From Nocardioides exalbidus (GTDB taxonomy: Bacteria; Actinomycetota; Actinomycetes; Propionibacteriales; Nocardioidaceae): DNA of 64,000 bases. This document shows positions 26,599 to 35,536 of the stretch, piece by piece. Location: positions 4,445,051-4,509,050 of the forward strand of contig NZ_FNRT01000002.1 in assembly GCF_900105585.1 (NCBI RefSeq), given 5' to 3'. The first letter of the stretch is position 1, and each line of letters opens with the position of its first letter. The translations under genes and the position numbers were made by a program. The notes under the pieces are model-generated. The model had not been told where the DNA came from. It worked only from the letters and a program-made list of their open reading frames with translations, and searched no databases.

Positions 26599-28275
26599 TC
26601 ACTCGACGCTGACGAGCAGCGGGTAGCGCGGTTGCCCCCCGTCGTGGACGGCCACGTCGACCGTGGGATGCCGGTCCTCGACGTGGGCGGCGACCACCTC
26701 GGCGAGCTCGACGCCACCCTCGCCGGACACGATCGTGACGAGCTCGCCACCACCGGCGAGCAGTCGCTCGAGGACCTCGGTCGCCACCGTCTCGAGGTCG
26801 GAGCCGACCACCGCGAAGTCGCCCGCGATGACGCCGAGCGCGTCGCCGGGCTCGCACGGCCCGGCCATCGTGATCGCCTGCCGGGCCGCGATCGTGACGG
26901 CACCGTGGCGTGCGTGGCGCGCGGTCGCGGTCATCTCGCGGACGTCGGCGTCGAAGGCACGGCCGGGCTCGTGGACCGAGATCGCCGCGAGTCCCTGCAC
27001 CTGGGCGGCCGTCGGGATCACCTCGACGTGGACCTCGAGCTCGGCCTCGGCGGTGCGCGCCGCGATCTCGGCCGCACGGACCGAGTCGCCGTCGTTGGGG
27101 AGCACGACGACCTCCGCGGCGCCGCAGGCCGTGATCGCCTCGAGCAGCTGGCCCGTCGACGGGCGTTGCCCCGGACCGCCGGTGACGACGACGGCACCTG
27201 CGGACTCGAACAGCTCGACCAGCCCGGGGCCTGCCGCGACGGCGACGACCCGGCGGCCCGTGCGCGTCGAGGCGCGGCCCGACGGCGAGTGGCGGGTGGC
27301 GACCTGCTCGGCGAAGTGGGTGACCCGGATCCGGTGCGGGCGCCCGGCCGTGATGCCCGCCTCGATCGCGGCGCCGACGTCGTCGACGTGGACGTGGACG
27401 TTCCACAGCCCGTCTCCGCCCACCACGACGAGGCTGTCGCCGAGGGCAGTGAGCGTCGCGCGCAGCGGGGCGATCGCCTCGTCGGCGGCGTCGAGCAGGA
27501 ACATCACCTCGTAGCCGGGACCGTCCTCGGTGAGGTGGTCGCCCTCCCCCGCGCCGCCGGCGTGGGCCGAGACGAGTGGGGAGACGGGGATGTGGTGGGT
27601 GCCGATCGGTGCGGTCCACGGCGTCGGACGGCGGCCCGTCGCGGTGGTCTCGACGGCGTCGAGCACGATCGTGAGCCCGCGGCCCCCGGCGTCGACGACG
27701 CCGGCCTGGGCCAGCACGGGGAGCTGGTCCGGCGTACGGGCGAGGGCGGTGCGCGCAGCCGCGGCCGCGGCCGAGAAGACGTCGCGGGCCCGGGCGCCGT
27801 CGTGCTGGGAGGCGGCGAGGGCGGCGTCGGACGCTGCGCGGGCGACCGTGAGGATCGTCCCCTCGACCGGGGTGCCGACCGCGGCATAGCTGGCGTCGGT
27901 GGCCGAGGACATCGCGACGGCGATCGTCCGGGCGCGCGGGTCCTGGCCGTCCGCACCCGCGAGGTGGGTGACGTAGGCGCGGAGCATCTGGCTGAGGATC
28001 ACCCCGGAGTTGCCCCGCGCCCCCATCAGCGCGGCGCGGGCGAGCAGTGCCATCCCCTCGTCGAGCGTGAGGTCGGGGTCGGCCGCGCGGGCGGCGCGGA
28101 GCTCGTCGCGGGCAGCCGAGACGGTGAGGAACATGTTGGTGCCGGTGTCACCGTCGGGCACGGGATAGACGTTCAGGGCGTCGATCTCCTCGCGCGCCGA
28201 GGACAGCGCGTCGGTCGCGATGTCGACGAACCGGGCGACGCCGTCGAGCGTGATGCCGTGGGTGACTGGCTCCAT
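26599..28275 (-). CDS. DhaL-domain protein of the FakA-like (DAK phosphatase) family
   Basis: A 558-residue protein with an N-terminal DhaL ATP-binding domain (VYPVPDGDTGTNM near residue 42, MGARGNSGVILSQ near 85), a middle Cys-less DegV-partner region and a C-terminal DAK1-like domain. Relatives with this architecture include the fatty-acid kinase FakA. It precedes recG by 16 bases, a conserved order. ATG 28275 gives the family N-terminus; a GTG at 28357-28359 would add a Thr/Pro/Ser repeat tail encoded by 12-bp tandem repeats and is thought less likely. Confidence 0.88.
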   Translation of the reverse strand: MEPVTHGITLDGVARFVDIATDALSSAREEIDALNVYPVPDGDTGTNMFLTVSAARDELRAARAADPDLTLDEGMALLARAALMGARGNSGVILSQMLRAYVTHLAGADGQDPRARTIAVAMSSATDASYAAVGTPVEGTILTVARAASDAALAASQHDGARARDVFSAAAAAARTALARTPDQLPVLAQAGVVDAGGRGLTIVLDAVETTATGRRPTPWTAPIGTHHIPVSPLVSAHAGGAGEGDHLTEDGPGYEVMFLLDAADEAIAPLRATLTALGDSLVVVGGDGLWNVHVHVDDVGAAIEAGITAGRPHRIRVTHFAEQVATRHSPSGRASTRTGRRVVAVAAGPGLVELFESAGAVVVTGGPGQRPSTGQLLEAITACGAAEVVVLPNDGDSVRAAEIAARTAEAELEVHVEVIPTAAQVQGLAAISVHEPGRAFDADVREMTATARHARHGAVTIAARQAITMAGPCEPGDALGVIAGDFAVVGSDLETVATEVLERLLAGGGELVTIVSGEGGVELAEVVAAHVEDRHPTVDVAVHDGGQPRYPLLVSVE

Positions 28276-28296
28276 CGAGTCGGTGTGCTCCGGGTT

Positions 28297-28332
28297 GGTC
28301 GAGGGTGTGGTCGAGGGTGTGGTCGAAGGGGT
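28297..28332. repeat. Three 12-bp tandem repeats upstream of the FakA-like gene
   Basis: Two exact copies of GGTCGAGGGTGT (28297 and 28309) and a third with two changes at 28321. They lie in the 221-base divergent gap between the FakA-like gene and rpmB. If the gene started at 28359 they would encode a TPST repeat. Confidence 0.85.
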
Positions 28333-28496
28333 CGTGGGATGAACTGTGGTGCGCGCCACAGGGTAGTAGGAGGGTGCGACCGGACTGCGATTTCATGCCT
28401 GCGCCGGACCTCGGCTACTCTTGCGCGGTTGCCTTCTGCCGCTTCCTGCGGTGAGGGCTCCCTGACACATCAACCTCGAACGGATCGGAGTGCACG

Positions 28497-28682
28497 GTGG
28501 CTGCCGTCTGCGACATCTGCGCCAAGAAGCCGGGCTTCGGAAACAACCGTCCCTGGTCGCGCAAGATCACGAAGCGTCGCTTCAACCCCAACATCCAGCG
28601 CGTCCGGGCGACCGTCAACGGCACGCCCAAGCGCCTCAACGTCTGCACCGGCTGCCTCAAGGCCGGCAAGGTCTCCCGCTGA
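28497..28682 (+). CDS. rpmB: 50S ribosomal protein L28
   Basis: 61 residues, start GTG at 28497 with CGGAG six bases upstream. MAAVCDICAKKPGFGNN and CTGCLKAGKVSR carry the two CxxC pairs of the zinc-binding form of L28. Single-gene unit closed by a hairpin at 28705-28730. The upstream TACTCT at 28416-28421 may be the -10 element but no good -35 was found. Confidence 0.97.
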   Translation: MAAVCDICAKKPGFGNNRPWSRKITKRRFNPNIQRVRATVNGTPKRLNVCTGCLKAGKVSR

Positions 28683-28704
28683 CCTGACCAGACTTCCTGT
28701 CGTC

Positions 28705-28730
28705 GCCCCCGTCACTGATGTGGCGGGGGC
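28705..28730. terminator. Hairpin between convergent rpmB and thiL
   Basis: Seven-base stem GCCCCCG / CGGGGGC with a 12-base loop, followed on the plus strand by TTCGTCGTGT. Placed 22 bases after rpmB and 10 before the end of thiL; could serve both. Confidence 0.7.
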
Positions 28731-28739
28731 TTCGTCGTG

Positions 28740-29702
28740 TCAGAAGTGGGTCCAGCCGGTGGGGCCGTCGTACGCGCCCCCGTCGACGGTGACGCCCTCG
28801 CCCTCGCGGACGTCGCCGACGACCTGCCACCCGGCGGGCACGGACCCGGTGTCGGGGAAGGTCGCGAGGAGCGCGTGGTCGTCGCCGCCGGCCAGGATGA
28901 ACTGCATCGGGTCGGCGCCGAGCGCCGCGCCCACCGCCACGAGCGGCTCCGGGACCTCGAAGGCGCCGGTGCGCACGTCGATCGCGACGCCGCTGGCCTC
29001 CGCGAGGTGCGCGGCCTCGGCGAGGAGGCCGTCGGAGACGTCGATGAGGGAGGTCGCCCCGGCCTCGGCGGCCTCCTTGCCGGCGGCGTACGGCGGCTCC
29101 GGCCGGCGGTAGGCCTCGACCAGCACCCGCGGGGAGCGGAACCCGCGCCCGAGGACGGCGAGTCCTCCGGCCGCCCAGCCCTGGCGACCGGTGAGGGCGA
29201 GCACGTCGCCGGGACGGGCGCCCGAGCGGAGGACGGGCGAGACGGTGCACTGGCCCAGGACCGTCACCGCGATGACGATCTCGTCGGCGCGGGTGGTGTC
29301 GCCCCCGACGACCGTGGCCCCGACGGTGGCGCACTCCGCGGCAAAACCGCGGGCGAAGTCGAGCGCCCACTGCACGGGGAGGTCGGCGGGCGCGGCCAGG
29401 CCGATGGTCAGGTGGCGGGCGGTGCCGCCCATGGCGTTGATGTCGGAGAGGTTCTGCGCGGCCGCGCGGTGGCCCACGTCCTCGGCGCTGGCCCAGTCAC
29501 GGCGGAAGTGGCGGCCCTCGACGACCATGTCGGTGGAGACCACGACGTGGCCGTGCCTGATGCGCAGCACGGCGGCGTCGTCACCGGGCCCGACGAGCAC
29601 GTGCTCGTCGTCGGCGAGAGCCTCGCCGAACTGGGCGACGAGCTGCGAGATGAGGCCGAACTCGCCGGCCTCACCGAGGGTTGCGTCCGGGTCGAGGGCC
29701 AT
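28740..29702 (-). CDS. thiL: Thiamine-monophosphate kinase
   Basis: Phosphorylates thiamine monophosphate to the active diphosphate. The 320-residue protein shows GPGDDAAVLRI, STDMVVEGRHFRRDW, NLSDINAMGG, GGDTTRADEIVI and DVSDGLLAEAAHLA in family order. ATG 29702 is preferred; an in-frame start 13 codons upstream (29741) is possible. Divergent from the small Lrp-domain gene. Confidence 0.95.
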   Translation of the reverse strand: MALDPDATLGEAGEFGLISQLVAQFGEALADDEHVLVGPGDDAAVLRIRHGHVVVSTDMVVEGRHFRRDWASAEDVGHRAAAQNLSDINAMGGTARHLTIGLAAPADLPVQWALDFARGFAAECATVGATVVGGDTTRADEIVIAVTVLGQCTVSPVLRSGARPGDVLALTGRQGWAAGGLAVLGRGFRSPRVLVEAYRRPEPPYAAGKEAAEAGATSLIDVSDGLLAEAAHLAEASGVAIDVRTGAFEVPEPLVAVGAALGADPMQFILAGGDDHALLATFPDTGSVPAGWQVVGDVREGEGVTVDGGAYDGPTGWTHF

Positions 29703-29819
29703 GTCCCCATCCCACCAGACCGGGCCGGTGACCACTGTCACCCGGCCCCTGTCGGCACCGACGCGTCGCGCGGTAGGTTTGGCCGGTCACACCCGCTGAA
29801 CGAGACCGAGGAGTCCACG

Positions 29820-30056
29820 ATGGTCGTCCAGGCCTACATCCTGATCCAGACCGACGTCGGCAAGGCCGCCGAGGTAGCCCGCGAGATCGCCCAGGTCAAC
29901 GGCGTCACGCTCGCCGAGGACGTCACCGGTCCCTACGACGTGATCGTGCGCGCGGAGGCCAAGAACGTCGACGAGCTCGGCAAGCTCGTCGTCTCGAAGG
30001 TCCAGAACCTCGACGGCATCACCCGGACGCTGACCTGCCCGGTCGTCCACATCTGA
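29820..30056 (+). CDS. Stand-alone Lrp/AsnC ligand-binding (RAM) domain protein
   Basis: 78 residues, starting MVVQAYILIQTDVGKAAEVA, made only of the effector-binding RAM fold with no helix-turn-helix. VTGPYDVIVRAEAKNVDEL is the core. Such proteins may form oligomers with full-length Lrp regulators or sense amino acids alone. The ATG has GAGGAG seven bases upstream. Five bases separate its stop from the next start. Confidence 0.92.
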   Translation: MVVQAYILIQTDVGKAAEVAREIAQVNGVTLAEDVTGPYDVIVRAEAKNVDELGKLVVSKVQNLDGITRTLTCPVVHI

Positions 30057-30061
30057 GCCAC

Positions 30062-30571
30062 GTGCCCCGACGGCGACGCCCCGGTCCACCCATGGGCCGG
30101 GGCGTCGTCGCGTCCGTGCTCGCGTGTGCGCTCCTGACCGCCTGCAGCGGGGGCGGGCCCATCGAGGTCGACGACCCCGACCTCTCCCCCGCCGACCGCG
30201 CGACGTGCGAGGCCCTCGTCGCCGACCTGCCCGGCACGCTCGCCGGCCAGGACCGCGTGGACGTCGAGCCCGCGGACGCGCTCGGCGCGGCGTGGGGCGA
30301 TCCGGCGTACGTCCTCACCTGCGGCGTGCCGCTGCCGTCGGACTACGAGGAGACGGCCGAGTGCAACATCATCAAGGGCGTCGGGTGGTGGGTGCCGGAC
30401 GACCAGCTCACCGACCAGGGCGAGGACGCGACGCCGGTGGCGCTCAGCCTCGCGCCCTACGTCGAGGTGGACGTGCCGTCCGACTACCGCGCCGAGGGCA
30501 TCGACCGCGCCCTCGCCGAGCTCGCGCCGGTGCTGAAGGAGCACCTCGGCGAGGGGCTGTCCTGCCTCTGA
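30062..30571 (+). CDS. DUF3515-like lipoprotein
   Basis: A 169-residue protein with a lipoprotein signal: basic start MPRRRRPGPPMGRG, hydrophobic VVASVLACALLTACSGG with the lipobox LTAC. The exported part resembles DUF3515 proteins (CEALVADLPGTLAGQ, WGDPAYVLTCGVP, GVGWWVPDD). Two or more cysteines remain in the mature part and could pair. Function unknown. The gene converges on ddl with only four bases between stops and no visible terminator. Confidence 0.82.
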   Translation: MPRRRRPGPPMGRGVVASVLACALLTACSGGGPIEVDDPDLSPADRATCEALVADLPGTLAGQDRVDVEPADALGAAWGDPAYVLTCGVPLPSDYEETAECNIIKGVGWWVPDDQLTDQGEDATPVALSLAPYVEVDVPSDYRAEGIDRALAELAPVLKEHLGEGLSCL

Positions 30572-30575
30572 GGAC

Positions 30576-31720
30576 TCAGCGCAGGCCGGTGTCGCGGTGG
30601 AGCGCGAGCTGCAGCAGCCGGTCGACGAGCTGGGGGTACGACATCCCGGACGCCGCCCACATCTGGGGTACATCGACGTCGGGGTGAAGCCCGGCATCGT
30701 GTTGAGCTCGTTGATCACGAGCGCCCCGTCGGGCATGACGAAGAAGTCGACGCGCGCCAGGCCCTCGCAGGAGAGCGCCTCGAACGCGCGCACCGCCATC
30801 GCGCGGAGCTCCTGCTCGGTCCCGGCCGGCAGGTCGGCGGGGATGTCGATCTCGGTGTGCTGGTCGGCGAGGTACTTCGCCTCGAAGTCGTAGAACTCGT
30901 GGTCGCCGCCGGTGCGGACCTCGCCGGGACGCGAGGTCTCCGCCGGTCCCTCGATCGTGCCGAGCACGCCGCACTCGACCTCGCGCGCGCCCTCCATCGA
31001 CTGCTCGACGAGCACCTTCGGGTCGTGGCGGAAGGCCTCCTCGAGCGCCTCGGTGATCTCCGAGGCGTCGTGGACCTTGCTGATGCCCATGCTCGATCCG
31101 GCCCGGGCCGGCTTCACGAAGGAGGGGAAACCGAGGTCCTCGACGCGCGTGCGTACGCCGACCGGGTCCTGCGCCAGCTCGCTGCGGGTGACGACGATGC
31201 CGGGGGTCACCGGGAGCCCGGCGGCCTGGAGCACGACCTTCATGTAGGCCTTGTCCATGCCGATCGCCGAGGCGAGCACGCCGGAGCCGACGTAGCGCAC
31301 GGCCGCCATCTCGAGCATCCCCTGCAGGGTGCCGTCCTCGCCCCAGGGGCCGTGGAGCAACGGGAACACCACGTCGACCTCGCCGATCACCGACGGGACG
31401 CTGGACGGCTCGGTGACCACGAGGTCGGTCCCGGTGGTGGCGCCCATCAGGGCCACCGGCGAGCGGTCGGCGTCGACCACCGGCAGCTCGCTCCCCCGGA
31501 TCGCGAGCCGCGACGGCTCGTCGGCCTCGAGGACCCAGCGGCCGTCGGTGGCGATCCCGACCGGCACGACGTCGTAGGCGTCGCGGTCGATCGCGGCGAG
31601 CACGCTGCCCGCCGTCACGCAGGAGATGCCGTGCTCGGAGGACCGGCCGCCGAACACGACGGCGACTCGGGGCTTGCGCCCGGGCTCGTCGGGCGTCTTG
31701 TCGGCAGAGGTCTCGTTCAT
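30576..31720 (-). CDS. ddl: D-alanine--D-alanine ligase with an apparent 1-bp frameshift near its 3' end
   Basis: Makes the D-Ala-D-Ala dipeptide for peptidoglycan. Start ATG 31720; VAVVFGGRSSEHGISCVTAG, PLLHGPWGEDG, FVKPARAGSSMGISKV and NELNTMPGFTPTSMYP are intact. Just after MYP the frame breaks: a run of four G at 30665-30668 (plus strand) would need one more base to continue into MWAASGMSYPQLVDRLLQL and the stop at 30576-30578. As given, the frame instead runs on to 29933 through antisense sequence. The intact product would be 381 residues. A sequencing error in a homopolymer is the simplest cause; true mutation is possible. Confidence 0.88.
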
Positions 31721-31752
31721 CGGCACGACCCTATCCACCTACGCTGGCGCCC

Positions 31753-32826
31753 ATGGCTGCAGACTCTCCGCTCAGGCCCAGCACGATCGCCGTGACGGCC
31801 GGACGCCCGGACAAGGTGCCCGACGCCCCGCTCAACACGCCGATCACGATGGCCGCGACCTACGTCGCCGGCGGGGACGTGGAGTACGGCCGCTACGGCA
31901 ACCCGACCTGGACGGCCCTCGAGGACGCGCTCGGGCAGCTCGAGGGCGGTCGTTGCCTCACCTTCGCCTCCGGCCTCGCGGCCGTCGCGACGGTGCTCGA
32001 CCTGGTCGGCGCCGACGGCACGGTCGTCGTACCGAGGCACGCCTACACCGGCACCGTCATGCAGCTCGCCGACCTCGAGGCCCGCGGACGGCTGAAGGCC
32101 CTGCTCGTCGACATCACCGACACCGACGCCGTCGTCGCGGCCTGCGCGGACGCCGCACTGGTGTGGCTCGAGTCGCCGACCAACCCGGCGCTCGAGGTGG
32201 CCGACATCGCCACGATCACGGCCGCCGCCCACGAGGCCGGTGCCTACGTCGTCGTCGACAACACCTTCGCCACTCCCCTGCTCCAGCGTCCGCTCGAGGA
32301 CGGCGTCGACATCGTCGTGCACTCCGCGACGAAGTACCTCGCCGGCCACTCCGACGTGCAGATGGGCGCGATCGTCACCCGCGACGACGACCTCCTCGGC
32401 GTGCTCAAGGGCCGCCGCGACCTGCTGGGCGCGATCCCCGGGCCGTTCGAGGCCTGGCTGACGCTGCGCGGCCTGCGCACCCTCCACCTGCGCGTCGAGC
32501 GCTCGCAGGCCAACGCCCAGGAGCTCGTACGCCGCCTCGCCGAGCACCCCGCGCTGTCGGAGGTGCGCTACCCCGGCTTCGGCGGCATCGTGAGCATCGT
32601 GCTCGCCCAGGGCGAGGTGGCCGCCGACCTGCTCAGCCGCAAGACCCGGTTGTGGATCCACGCGACCTCGCTCGGCGGTGTCGAGTCGAGCCTCGAGCGC
32701 CGACGGCGCTGGAAGGCCGAGGCGGCGACGATCCCCGAGGGCCTCGTGCGGCTCTCGGTCGGCATCGAGGACGTCGACGACCTCTGGGAGGACCTGAGGA
32801 CCGCCCTGGACGGGTGTGTCGGCTGA
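31753..32826 (+). CDS. Trans-sulfuration PLP enzyme (cystathionine gamma-synthase/lyase family)
   Basis: 357-residue fold-type I PLP enzyme. YGRYGNPTWTALEDALGQLE, ASGLAAVATVLDL, WLESPTNPALEV, VVDNTFATPLLQRPLE and the PLP-lysine motif HSATKYLAGHSD are present. It is slightly shorter than typical MetB/MetC enzymes (about 380-390), and the usual SLGG region appears as TSLGGVESS. Lyase, synthase or a related role cannot be distinguished by eye. TACGCT at 31740-31745 lies seven bases before the ATG. Confidence 0.87.
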   Translation: MAADSPLRPSTIAVTAGRPDKVPDAPLNTPITMAATYVAGGDVEYGRYGNPTWTALEDALGQLEGGRCLTFASGLAAVATVLDLVGADGTVVVPRHAYTGTVMQLADLEARGRLKALLVDITDTDAVVAACADAALVWLESPTNPALEVADIATITAAAHEAGAYVVVDNTFATPLLQRPLEDGVDIVVHSATKYLAGHSDVQMGAIVTRDDDLLGVLKGRRDLLGAIPGPFEAWLTLRGLRTLHLRVERSQANAQELVRRLAEHPALSEVRYPGFGGIVSIVLAQGEVAADLLSRKTRLWIHATSLGGVESSLERRRRWKAEAATIPEGLVRLSVGIEDVDDLWEDLRTALDGCVG

Positions 32827-32839
32827 CCTCGCCGACCGG

Positions 32840-32885
32840 GACGTCATGAGAATCCCCGGTTCGGACCGGGAATTCTCATGACGTC
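32840..32885. terminator. Long near-perfect inverted repeat between convergent genes
   Basis: Two 23-base arms (32840-32862 and 32863-32885), each beginning or ending GACGTCATGAGAAT / ATTCTCATGACGTC, with two mismatches and essentially no loop. Lies 13 bases after the trans-sulfuration gene and 42 bases before the end of gpsA. Probably a two-way terminator; no T-run is visible. Confidence 0.75.
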
Positions 32886-32927
32886 GCGTGCGGAGGCCGT
32901 CGGACGGACCAGATCTCGCGCCTCGAC

Positions 32928-33929
32928 CTAGTCCGTCTCGGCCTTCGTGTCGCGGGCGATGAAGGAGTTGACCATGTCGAGGGCGGTCATCTTGCCGTCG
33001 ACGACGGCGTCGACGGCCTGGGCGATGGGGGCGTCGACCCCCTCGCGCTCGGCGAGGGCGAGGAGCGACTTGCAGGACTTGGCACCCTCGGCGACCTGCC
33101 GGGTCGAGGCGTAGATCTCCTCGGTCGTCATGCCCTGGCCGAGGCGCTCGCCGAAGGTGCGGTTGCGCGAGAGCGGCGAGGAGCAGGTGGCGACGAGGTC
33201 GCCGAGCCCGGCGAGGCCCATCAGGGTGAGCGGGTTGGCGCCCTGCGCCATGGCGAGGCGGGCGGTCTCGGCGAGGCCGCGGGTGATCACGGACGCCGTG
33301 GTGTTGTCGCCGAAGCCGAGGCCGACCGCCATGCCGACGGCGAGGCCGACGACGTTCTTGTAGGCGCCGCCGATCTCGCAGCCGAGCACGTCGACGGACG
33401 TGTAGGGCCGGAACGACGGGCCGTGGGTGATCGCCTGGAGCTGCTTGGCACGGTCCTCGTCGGTGCACGCGACGACGGAGGCGGCGGGCTCGCGCCGCGC
33501 GATCTCGCGCGCGAGGTTGGGGCCGCTGATGACGGCGATGCGGTCGGCCGAGGCGTCGGTGACCTCCTGGATCACCTCGCTCATCCGCATCAGCGAGCCG
33601 AGCTCGACGCCCTTCATCAGCGAGACCATGGTGGCCTTCTCGGGGATGATCGGCGCCCACGCGGTGAGGTTCTCCCGCAGGCTCTGCGACGGGACGGTGA
33701 GGACGACGACGTCGGCGTCGGCGGCGACCTGCTCGGCGTCGGTCGACGCACTGATCGTCGGGGGCAGCTCGATGCCGGGCAGGTAGTCGGTGTTCTCCCG
33801 CCGGTCGTTGATCGCCTCGACCACGTCGTCGCGGCGCGCCCAGAGGGAGACGTCGTTGCCGGCGTCGGCGAGCACGAGCGAGAACGCGGTGCCCCACGAC
33901 CCGGCACTGAACACGGCGACCTTCGTCAT
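32928..33929 (-). CDS. gpsA: Glycerol-3-phosphate dehydrogenase [NAD(P)+]
   Basis: Makes sn-glycerol 3-phosphate for phospholipids. 333 residues; NAD-binding MTKVAVFSAGSWGTAF, SGPNLAREIARREP, and the catalytic Lys region GGAYKNVVGLAVGMAVGLG. FSAGSWGTA replaces the commoner GAGSWGTA by one residue. AGGAAGGG precedes the ATG, which also overlaps the plsC stop (ATGA). With PlsC it gives the first two steps of glycerolipid synthesis. Confidence 0.96.
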   Translation of the reverse strand: MTKVAVFSAGSWGTAFSLVLADAGNDVSLWARRDDVVEAINDRRENTDYLPGIELPPTISASTDAEQVAADADVVVLTVPSQSLRENLTAWAPIIPEKATMVSLMKGVELGSLMRMSEVIQEVTDASADRIAVISGPNLAREIARREPAASVVACTDEDRAKQLQAITHGPSFRPYTSVDVLGCEIGGAYKNVVGLAVGMAVGLGFGDNTTASVITRGLAETARLAMAQGANPLTLMGLAGLGDLVATCSSPLSRNRTFGERLGQGMTTEEIYASTRQVAEGAKSCKSLLALAEREGVDAPIAQAVDAVVDGKMTALDMVNSFIARDTKAETD

Positions 33930-34702
33930 CGGCTGCCCTTCCTCTTCTTCGTCTGGTCCTCGTGGGGGTTGCCGGTCTCGCGCAGGCCGAGCTGGCGCGG
34001 GTCGAACCGTTCGGCGGGGGCGGTGCCACCGCGCACGTCCTCGACGAGCGAGGTGATCGCCGCCATGATCCGCTCGGTCGCCTCGGCGGTGACCTCGGCG
34101 GACTGCGGGGCCGCGACGAGGTCGGCGAGGTCGACCGGGTCGCCCGCCTTCATCACGACGTGCTTGCGCGGCAGCAGGTGCGGGGTCTTCGTGTAGGGCG
34201 GCAGCACCTCCTGCGCACCCCACTGTCCGACCGGGATGACCGGGCAGCCGGTGGCCAGGGCGATCCGGGCGGCGCCGGTCTTGCCCTTCATCGGCCACAG
34301 GTCGGGCTCGCGCGTCAGCGTGCCCTCGGGATAGATCACGATGCACTCGCCGTCGTGGATCGCGCGCACCGCCGCGTCGTAGGCACCGACGGCGTTGCGG
34401 CTCAACCGCTCGACCGGGATCTGTCCTGCGGACGTGAGGAACCCGCCGAGGTACTTGTTGGTGAACAGGCCGGACTTCGCGAGGTAGCGCGGCAGCCGGC
34501 CGTGGTCGTAGACGAAGTGAGCCGACAGCAGTGGGTCGACGTGGGAGATGTGGTTGATCGCGACGATGCAGCCGCCGGTGGCCGGGATCTTCTCGCCGTC
34601 GATCCACGTGCGCGAGGTCGCGGACAGCAAGGTCGGCTTCAGGATGCTCGCCGCGACGGTGAAGGCCCAGCCGCGCTTCCGCTCCAGCTTCCTGACGCGC
34701 AC
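33926..34702 (-). CDS. plsC: 1-acyl-sn-glycerol-3-phosphate acyltransferase family protein (PlsC)
   Basis: 258-residue membrane-associated acyltransferase. NHISHVDP carries the catalytic HX4D motif, RYLAKSGLF motif II and YPEGTLTREPDLWPMKGKTG motif III. Start GTG 34702, seven bases after GGGAGG. The long frame upstream to 35266 is antisense to cofC and rejected. Directly coupled to gpsA. Confidence 0.93.
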   Translation of the reverse strand: MRVRKLERKRGWAFTVAASILKPTLLSATSRTWIDGEKIPATGGCIVAINHISHVDPLLSAHFVYDHGRLPRYLAKSGLFTNKYLGGFLTSAGQIPVERLSRNAVGAYDAAVRAIHDGECIVIYPEGTLTREPDLWPMKGKTGAARIALATGCPVIPVGQWGAQEVLPPYTKTPHLLPRKHVVMKAGDPVDLADLVAAPQSAEVTAEATERIMAAITSLVEDVRGGTAPAERFDPRQLGLRETGNPHEDQTKKRKGSR

Positions 34703-34822
34703 CCAGCGCCCTCCCTCTTCCCGCGGTCGTGTGTGACGCTCGCTGCGTCGCGAGCAGGCTACTCGGTCCCACGCCGGCGACCGGCACACCGCCGCGCACC
34801 TCGCCGGTGGCAGGATTCTGCG

Positions 34823-35488
34823 GTGACGTCCCAGACCCCTGAGCCGCTGCGATGCGTGGTCGTCGTACCCGTCAAGCCCCCGGCGTTCGGCAAGTCCCGG
34901 CTCTCGGCCGACGAACCCCTCGACGACGAGGCCCGGCGCGCGCTCGCCGAGGCGTTCGCGCTCGACACCGTGCAGGCGGCGGTGTCGACGCCCGGCGTCG
35001 AGGCCGTGCTCGTCGTGACCGACGACTTCCGGCTGGCGGCGACGATGCGCGCCTTCGGTGCCGAGGTGATGCCCGACGGCACCAGCGAGGACCTCAACGC
35101 GACGCTGGTGCAGGGCGCCGCAGAGGTCGTACGACGCTGGCCGGGCGCCGTGCCCGTGGCGCTGTGCGCCGACCTGCCCGGGCTGCGACCGGTCGAGCTC
35201 GCGTCGGTCCTGGCCGAGGTCGTGGGCGAGGTGGGCCTGGGCCACGAGGTGTTCGTGCGCGACCACGCGGGCAGCGGCACGACGTTGTACGCCGCTCCTG
35301 CCGCCCGCTTCTCACCGGCGTTCGGCGTCGACTCGGCGGCCCGGCACTCCGGCGGCGGTGCCGTCGAGGTCGGTGTCGCAGCGACGAGCGTGCGTCGCGA
35401 CGTCGACGACCTCGACGACCTCGACGCGGCCCTGGCGGCCGGCGTCGGCCCACACACCGCGCAGGCGAGTGCCCACCTGACACGCTGA
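34823..35488 (+). CDS. cofC: 2-phospho-L-lactate guanylyltransferase CofC
   Basis: Activates 2-phospholactate (or phosphoenolpyruvate) with GTP in coenzyme F420 synthesis. The 221-residue protein begins MTSQTPEPLRCVVVVPVKPP; PVKPPAFGKSRLS, VTDDFRL, PDGTSEDLNATLVQGA and LCADLPGLRP match CofC. CAGGAT lies six bases before the GTG, suggesting a leaderless mRNA. Presence of F420 genes fits an actinobacterium. The stop is inside the left arm of a terminator. Confidence 0.9.
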   Translation: MTSQTPEPLRCVVVVPVKPPAFGKSRLSADEPLDDEARRALAEAFALDTVQAAVSTPGVEAVLVVTDDFRLAATMRAFGAEVMPDGTSEDLNATLVQGAAEVVRRWPGAVPVALCADLPGLRPVELASVLAEVVGEVGLGHEVFVRDHAGSGTTLYAAPAARFSPAFGVDSAARHSGGGAVEVGVAATSVRRDVDDLDDLDAALAAGVGPHTAQASAHLTR

Positions 35489-35523
35489 AGGCGGGCCGTC
35501 CCGATGGGACGGCCCGCCTTCAG
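35485..35523. terminator. Perfect 18-bp hairpin between cofC and hup
   Basis: Stem CTGAAGGCGGGCCGTCCC (35485-35502) pairs exactly with 35506-35523 around a three-base loop GAT. The cofC TGA is part of the stem. It lies 13 bases from the end of the convergent hup gene and can serve both. Confidence 0.9.
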
Positions 35524-35536
35524 TGCTGGTGCTGTG

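Noticed and set aside
29933..30664. Extended C-terminus of ddl (601-residue frame)
   Set aside because: The extension is antisense to the DUF3515 and Lrp genes and replaces the conserved Ddl C-terminus found in another frame.
32928..34799. 623-residue protein upstream of gpsA
   Set aside because: The N-terminal half is a shadow of plsC; gpsA starts at 33929 with an SD.
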